From NCBI GenBank assembly GCA_947485035.1, contig CANKQN010000019.1, positions 1 to 11,399 of the forward strand: DNA of 11,399 nucleotides, read 5' to 3'. Positions 7,398 to 11,399 of the stretch are shown here, piece after piece. The position numbers and the translations under genes are program-made. Every line of letters starts with the position of its first letter. Within the stretch, counting starts at the first letter, position 1. A model generated the notes under the pieces. The model saw nothing but the letters and a program-made list of their open reading frames with translations. It was not told the origin of the DNA and did not search any database. The DNA comes from Rickettsiales bacterium (GTDB taxonomy: Bacteria; Pseudomonadota; Alphaproteobacteria; Rickettsiales; Deianiraeaceae).

Positions 7398-9045
7398 TTT
7401 CCTCCATTTCTTTCCAAATTCTCTTCTTTTCTTTGTGAAGAAAAAGGATTTTTTCGAAATTTTGCTTGTTTTGAGCATTTTCCGAATCGATATCGTCCAA
7501 CAAAAGTGAGTTATACAAAAGCTTATAATACGCCCCAATTTGCGAACTTTCCAATGGTGGAACAAGATTTTGACTTAAAATTTTGTCCATTGTTGAATCC
7601 TCCGAAAGATCGTCGCCTGCGAATATTTTCTCCACAATTGCACGAATTTCAGGCGTTTTGAACTTCATTTCAATGTCATATTCTTGCGTAATTTCCTGAA
7701 TTGCGGTAAAATTTTGATATAAAAATGCCAGTGCCGTCGCCTCGTTTCGTGGAAAATCCTCGTTTTGAGTCTGAACTTCAATGATTTTTTTCTGTTTTTT
7801 CACGAATCGTGATTGGTAAATCTTGTTTTTGAAGAAATTTTCGTAGTGCGTTTGCACGGTTTTTGAAGTATTTTTTGCCAGCGTAACCTGAATATGTTTT
7901 TCAAGTTTAATCATTGACATTGGATTTTGCAGGTCAAGGTCGCGAGTCCACAAATTCCACGCATGTTCGTGAAGCAAAACTCGTTTTTGAGCAGCATTTT
8001 TCAACGATCCCGCACCATTTTTGAGCAAAAACTCATCAGGATCCTTCCCACCGTCAAGCACGATGAAGCTGAATGTTTTCTCCGAATTTGCCACTTCAAA
8101 AAGCATTTCTATCACTTTTTTTTGCGAAAGAATTCCGGCGTTATCACTGTCAAGACAGAAGGAAATTTCTTCAAAACGACTAGAAATCGCAAGCATGTGA
8201 TCCTTCGTAAAGGCAGTTCCCATCTGGGCTACGGCGTTGTTTATGCCATCTCTATGAAATGCAATAACATCCATAAAACCCTCGCAAATTATCGCAAATT
8301 TTTCCTTCGTCTTCCTTGCGTTATGAAAATTATATAAAACTTGCGACTTCTTGAAAAGTTCCGTTTCTGGGGAATTTACATATTTCGCCGTGTCTTTTTC
8401 GCCGTTGAAAATTCGCCCAGAAAAGCCAATTGTTGCACCGGAATGGGAAAAAATCGGGAAAATTATGCGGTTATTGAAGCGGTCAATGTGACCATAATTC
8501 GTTTTGATGCAAAGTCCAGATTTTTCAATCTCCAACTCGCTAAATTTGCTATGCAATGCTTTTGAAAGCAGCGATTTTTCCACCCCGCCAAAGCCAATGT
8601 TAAAATCTGCAAGTGTCTCGCGCGAGATATTTCTTGACTGCAAATACGCCATCGCATTTTTGTTTTCACGCAGGTTTGTTTGCATAAATTCCATTGCGAA
8701 TGTGAGAAGGTCAAGATTTTTCTTAATTGCCGCAGTTTTTTCTGCAGATTGCACCGTTTGCTGTGGCATTTCAACGCCAGCATAAAGGCAAAGTTCTTTA
8801 AGTGCATCAACAAATGTCATGGAAAGGTGGTCTTGCAAAAACGAAATGGCATCGCCAGAAGCATTGCAACCGAAACAGTGATAAGCACCGCGGTTGTCGT
8901 CGATGTTAAAAGACGGCGTTTTTTCCCCGTGAAATGGACACAAAGCAAGATAAGTTCCGCTTTTTTTGGTCACTTTTATATAGCGACCAAGCAGTTGCGA
9001 AAGCGTTATTTTGCTTTTCAGTTCACGAATAAAATACTCGTTCAT
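7375..9045 (-). CDS. dnaG: DNA primase
   Basis: Synthesises the short RNA primers used by the replisome. The 556-residue product shows the bacterial primase order. The N-terminal CHC2 zinc ribbon has C36, H39, C57 and C60 (CPFHGEKTPSF and HCFGC). The RNA polymerase core includes the RIIFPIF and IGFSGR segments and KYVNSPET. The TOPRIM domain has E255 in CEGFMDV and the metal-binding DxD, D299 and D301, in CLDSDNAG, followed by GGKDPDEFL. The C-terminal ~150 residues are poorly conserved, as is usual for the helicase-binding domain; total length is slightly short for the family. The ATG at 9043-9045 follows psd by 3 bases, so the two are almost certainly co-transcribed from the psd promoter. 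It ends in TGA inside the SemiSWEET gene. This is not the classical rpsU-dnaG-rpoD operon: rpsU lies elsewhere in the window. Confidence 0.97.
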   Translation of the reverse strand: MNEYFIRELKSKITLSQLLGRYIKVTKKSGTYLALCPFHGEKTPSFNIDDNRGAYHCFGCNASGDAISFLQDHLSMTFVDALKELCLYAGVEMPQQTVQSAEKTAAIKKNLDLLTFAMEFMQTNLRENKNAMAYLQSRNISRETLADFNIGFGGVEKSLLSKALHSKFSELEIEKSGLCIKTNYGHIDRFNNRIIFPIFSHSGATIGFSGRIFNGEKDTAKYVNSPETELFKKSQVLYNFHNARKTKEKFAIICEGFMDVIAFHRDGINNAVAQMGTAFTKDHMLAISSRFEEISFCLDSDNAGILSQKKVIEMLFEVANSEKTFSFIVLDGGKDPDEFLLKNGAGSLKNAAQKRVLLHEHAWNLWTRDLDLQNPMSMIKLEKHIQVTLAKNTSKTVQTHYENFFKNKIYQSRFVKKQKKIIEVQTQNEDFPRNEATALAFLYQNFTAIQEITQEYDIEMKFKTPEIRAIVEKIFAGDDLSEDSTMDKILSQNLVPPLESSQIGAYYKLLYNSLLLDDIDSENAQNKQNFEKILFLHKEKKRIWKEMEEIKAFLFP

Positions 9046-9048
9046 TAC

Positions 9049-9798
9049 TTATTTTGAAGCAATAATTGTTTCACCACCAACCATTGTTTGACCAAGTAAA
9101 ACGGCAACTTTGTAGTTTTGCGGAACGAAAATGTCGACTCTTGAACCAAAGCGGATAATTCCGTAGCGTTCACCTCGTTGATAATTCGCACCTTGTGTTG
9201 CATAAGATACAATTCTGCGAGCGATTAACCCTGCAATTTGCGTTACTGCAAAAGTTTCACCATCTTCGTTTTTCAACATCAAAATGTTGCGTTCATTTTC
9301 TTTGCTAGATTTATCAATTGAAGCATTCAAAAACTTACCCGGAACATAGCAAACCTTTTCAATAGTTGCCTTTGCGGGAATTCTGTTTACATGCACATTG
9401 AAGACATTTAGGAAGATTGAAACCCTTGTAAATTTTTCTTCGGCAGAGTATCCAAGTTCTTCAGGAAGTGTTTCATTTTCAATCACGCCTGTAATTGTGC
9501 CATCAGCAGGGGAGACAAAAACGCCAGATTGCTGTGGTATTGCACGCTCGGGGTCTCTGAAAAAACACACACACCAAACCGTTATTACAAGGAAAATATT
9601 CCCAAGAAATGTTGATAGAGAATATGCAAATAGTGTTAAAATTATGCCGATTAATATGAAGATGTGACCCTCCTTGTGAGTGTTGCGAATGCCGTCCAAA
9701 ACAAACATTACAGAGCCGCTTAGAAGTTTTTTCACAACCGCCATAACACCTTCAGTTTCTTTTTTTGGTTGAATTTGAGGCGAGCCTTTTTCAGACAT
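9049..9798 (-). CDS. psd: Phosphatidylserine decarboxylase proenzyme (short proteobacterial form)
   Basis: Converts phosphatidylserine to phosphatidylethanolamine at the inner membrane. Using the ATG at 9796-9798 gives 249 residues. Membrane segments lie at about 44-64 and 66-80, just before CFFRDPERAIP. Catalytic features: SPADG with D99, NVFNVHVNRIP with H136, and IIRFGSRVDIF, where self-cleavage between G218 and S219 creates the pyruvoyl group and separates a large beta chain from a short alpha chain. The frame is open 23 codons further up to an ATG at 9867, but a strong promoter sits inside that extension (-10 at 9821-9826), so transcripts would begin below 9821 and the start at 9798 is preferred. 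dnaG follows after 3 bases. In many Alphaproteobacteria pssA follows psd; it is absent here. Confidence 0.94.
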   Translation of the reverse strand: MSEKGSPQIQPKKETEGVMAVVKKLLSGSVMFVLDGIRNTHKEGHIFILIGIILTLFAYSLSTFLGNIFLVITVWCVCFFRDPERAIPQQSGVFVSPADGTITGVIENETLPEELGYSAEEKFTRVSIFLNVFNVHVNRIPAKATIEKVCYVPGKFLNASIDKSSKENERNILMLKNEDGETFAVTQIAGLIARRIVSYATQGANYQRGERYGIIRFGSRVDIFVPQNYKVAVLLGQTMVGGETIIASK

Positions 9799-9820
9799 AA
9801 AAACAAATAAATTACGACAA

Positions 9821-9849
9821 AGTATAATAATGGGAATTTTAGTTGTCAA
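9821..9849 (-). promoter_or_regulatory. Sigma-70 promoter of psd-dnaG
   Basis: On the minus strand: TTGACA (9849-9844), a 17-base spacer, then TATACT (9826-9821). The -35 is exact, the spacing optimal and the -10 matches five of six consensus positions. Transcription should begin near 9814, leaving a leader of only about 16 bases before the psd ATG at 9798. This is the best promoter in the window, and it decides the psd start. Confidence 0.85.
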
Positions 9850-9969
9850 GATTTTTGATTTTCTCATAAAATAAACTTCGTCGCAATGCTTCCTTTCTGG
9901 CTTTTATTTAGTAGAGTTATTGCATGTGCAAAGATTTTTCACTAATATATTTTTTCTTTTGTATTTTTT

Positions 9970-9978
9970 TGTTATACT
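9970..9978 (+). promoter_or_regulatory. Possible extended -10 promoter for dxs
   Basis: TGT-TATACT has the extended -10 form TGn plus a five-of-six -10 hexamer. The corresponding -35 region is only T-rich, which is tolerated by extended -10 promoters. Transcription would start near 9985, inside the TACAGT inverted repeat, giving a leader of about 120 bases before dxs. No experimental support; a second candidate lies closer to the gene. Confidence 0.4.
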
Positions 9979-9999
9979 GTAGTATTACAGTGATACAGT
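9976..9999. promoter_or_regulatory. Operator-like cluster of three TACAGT half-sites
   Basis: ACTGTA (9976-9981) and TACAGT (9986-9991) form a perfect 6-base inverted repeat around GTAT. A third TACAGT (9994-9999) follows in direct orientation, 8 bases from the second. The group overlaps the possible -10 at 9973-9978 and its predicted start point, the usual place for repressor binding. The regulator is unknown, and chance in AT-rich DNA cannot be excluded. Confidence 0.4.
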
Positions 10000-10049
10000 T
10001 TGCCAACTCAAAAGTGGATTTTAGGATCTTGATAAAAATAGTTTGCTTT

Positions 10050-10078
10050 TTGTTTTTTTGCAATTTCTATTTTATATA
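10050..10078 (+). promoter_or_regulatory. Possible proximal dxs promoter
   Basis: TTGTTT (10050-10055), a 17-base spacer and TATATA (10073-10078) would start transcription near 10085, about 23 bases before the dxs ATG. The match to consensus is moderate (three and four of six), and such patterns arise easily in T-rich DNA. Confidence 0.35.
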
Positions 10079-10107
10079 AAAAAACGGTATTGAACAAAAC
10101 GGCAAAC

Positions 10108-11399
10108 ATGCTTGAAAACATTAGCTCTGAAAATCTTAAAAACCTTTCAAAGGCACAACTTGAACAACTGTGCAATGATGTGCGTCAATTTATTATTGAA
10201 CAAGTTTCAAAAACTGGTGGGCATTTAGGTGCAAGCCTTGGCGTTATTGAACTAACAACCGCCCTTCACTATTGTTTCAATTCACCAAACGATTCCATTA
10301 TTTGGGATATTGGTCACCAAAGCTACGCACACAAGATTCTGACAGGAAGAATGAAGGACTTCCACACAATTCGCTCATTTAGCGGACTTTCCGGCTTCAC
10401 AAACCCAAAGGAATCAATACACGACCACTTCTTCGCCGGTCACAGTTCAACTTCCGTTTCCCTTGGAATTGGAATGTCATCTGCAAATAAACTTCAAAAC
10501 AAAGAAAATTTCACAATTTCAATAATTGGCGATGGTGCAATTTCCGCAGGCATGGTTTTTGAAGCAATAAACAACATTGACCACGCAACCAAAAATTTCA
10601 TAACAATACTTAACGATAACGACATGTCAATTTCCCCGCCAACCGGGGCAATAAGTCGGTATCTTCCCAAGCTTTACATGAGCAACGGCTATCAAAGCAT
10701 AAAGGCAGTCAGCAAAAAGCTTCTTTCAAACTTCCCAAAGAAGTTTTTTGAACTATGCTCGCAAACTCAACGGGCATTTAAGGGAATTGTTGTTGGTGGA
10801 AATTTCTTTGAAGAGTTGGGCTATGAATACATTGGTCCTGTTGATGGTCACGACGTTAAAACCCTTGTGGAGATTCTGGAAATCATTAAAAAAAACGCAA
10901 AAAAACCTGTCTTGCTGCATATCATAACTAAAAAAGGCAAAGGTTACACACACGCCGAAAATGCCGATGACAAATACCACGGCGTTAAACCCTTTAATGT
11001 TGAAACTGGTAATCAATCAAGTTCACAAGGGGTTTCGCTTAGTAAGTATATCTCCAACCGCCTTGTTGAAATGGCAAGCGTTGATGAAAAAATTACCGCA
11101 ATCACGCCTGCAATGAAGCAAGGTTCGGCACTTGAAAACTTCGCAAACAAATTTCCAAATCGCTTTTTTGATGTCGGAATTGCAGAGCAACACGCCGTAA
11201 CATTTTCCGCAGGGCAATCAAAGGCAGGCTTAAAACCCTTTTGTTTCATCTATTCCACCTTCTTGCAACGGTCTTACGACCAAATAATTCACGATGTTGC
11301 CCTTCAAGAACTTCCCGTGCGTTTTATTATTGATAGGTCAGGATTAACAGGCGAAGATGGACCTACTCACCACGGAATTTTTGATGTTGCATTTTTGCG
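10108..11399 (+). CDS. dxs: 1-deoxy-D-xylulose-5-phosphate synthase, 3' end cut by window
   Basis: Condenses pyruvate and glyceraldehyde 3-phosphate, using thiamine diphosphate, into DXP. This is the first step of the non-mevalonate isoprenoid pathway and also supplies thiamine and pyridoxal synthesis. 430 codons are visible of a usual ~620-640, with no internal stop. Motifs in order: GGHLGASLGVIELT near the N-terminus, WDIGHQSYAHKILTGR, AGHSSTSVSLG, the ThDP/Mg pair GDGAISAG and NDNDMSIS, EELGYEYIGPVDGHD, the pyrimidine-domain glutamate in DVGIAEQHAVTFSAG, and DRSGLTGEDGPTHHG. Only the rest of the pyrimidine domain and the C-terminal domain lie beyond the edge. The ATG at 10108 gives the usual MLENI-like start; no Shine-Dalgarno sequence precedes it. 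It is divergent from psd. xseB, a frequent neighbour of dxs, is 3 kb upstream. Confidence 0.97.
   Translation, partial: MLENISSENLKNLSKAQLEQLCNDVRQFIIEQVSKTGGHLGASLGVIELTTALHYCFNSPNDSIIWDIGHQSYAHKILTGRMKDFHTIRSFSGLSGFTNPKESIHDHFFAGHSSTSVSLGIGMSSANKLQNKENFTISIIGDGAISAGMVFEAINNIDHATKNFITILNDNDMSISPPTGAISRYLPKLYMSNGYQSIKAVSKKLLSNFPKKFFELCSQTQRAFKGIVVGGNFFEELGYEYIGPVDGHDVKTLVEILEIIKKNAKKPVLLHIITKKGKGYTHAENADDKYHGVKPFNVETGNQSSSQGVSLSKYISNRLVEMASVDEKITAITPAMKQGSALENFANKFPNRFFDVGIAEQHAVTFSAGQSKAGLKPFCFIYSTFLQRSYDQIIHDVALQELPVRFIIDRSGLTGEDGPTHHGIFDVAFL

Larger units (their letters stand above)
9868..10107. other. psd-dxs divergent intergenic region
   Basis: About 240 bases with no convincing reading frame, very rich in T runs on the plus strand. 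It holds the candidate dxs promoters and the TACAGT cluster listed separately. It also holds a 12-base inverted repeat, TTGCA-TG-TGCAA (9920-9931), of unknown meaning. No transposon ends, RNA gene or terminator hairpin was recognised. Confidence 0.7.

Noticed and set aside
7927..8337. 136-residue plus-strand frame opposite dnaG
   Set aside because: It is antisense to the conserved primase core, has no recognisable domain and its existence follows from dnaG codon use.
9799..9867. Upstream psd start giving a 272-residue protein
   Set aside because: A strong promoter lies within this stretch and the extra residues do not resemble the family.

Overview
The window reads as an ordinary chromosomal stretch of an AT-rich (about two thirds A+T by eye), Gram-negative, alphaproteobacterium-like organism using the standard bacterial code (TGG for Trp, TGA and TAA as stops). 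The lineage is inferred from gene order: engB directly followed by argB is a familiar alphaproteobacterial arrangement (usually yidC-engB-argB). UvrC, DnaG and the short-form phosphatidylserine decarboxylase also have a proteobacterial look. Retained argB and dxs mean it is not an extremely reduced symbiont. No rRNA, tRNA, CRISPR, insertion sequence or phage gene is visible.

Layout: (1) 1-1446, plus strand, the 3' part of uvrC, running off the left edge. (2) 1448-3223, minus strand, a tight block rpsU-engB-argB, transcribed leftward and meeting uvrC tail to tail with one base between. (3) 3351-7397, plus strand, divergent from rpsU: a 1170-residue AsmA-like membrane-anchored protein, xseB and a SemiSWEET transporter, with gaps of 5 and 7 bases, so probably one transcript. 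(4) 7375-9798, minus strand, psd-dnaG with a 3-base gap. The end of dnaG overlaps the end of the SemiSWEET gene by 23 bases. psd has a near-consensus sigma-70 promoter. (5) 9799-10107, the divergent control region between psd and dxs. (6) 10108-11399, plus strand, dxs, cut by the right edge.

Most genes are housekeeping: nucleotide excision repair, translation and ribosome assembly, arginine synthesis, exonuclease VII, replication priming, phosphatidylethanolamine synthesis and isoprenoid precursor synthesis. I found no undescribed multi-gene system. The points most worth a second look are: a UvrC that stops before the usual C-terminal helix-hairpin-helix domain; an AsmA-like protein with an unusual ~200-residue acidic cytoplasmic region carrying a 72-bp tandem repeat and a recurring YDFD motif; a cluster of three TACAGT half-sites upstream of dxs; and no recognisable Shine-Dalgarno sequence in front of any of the eight gene starts.
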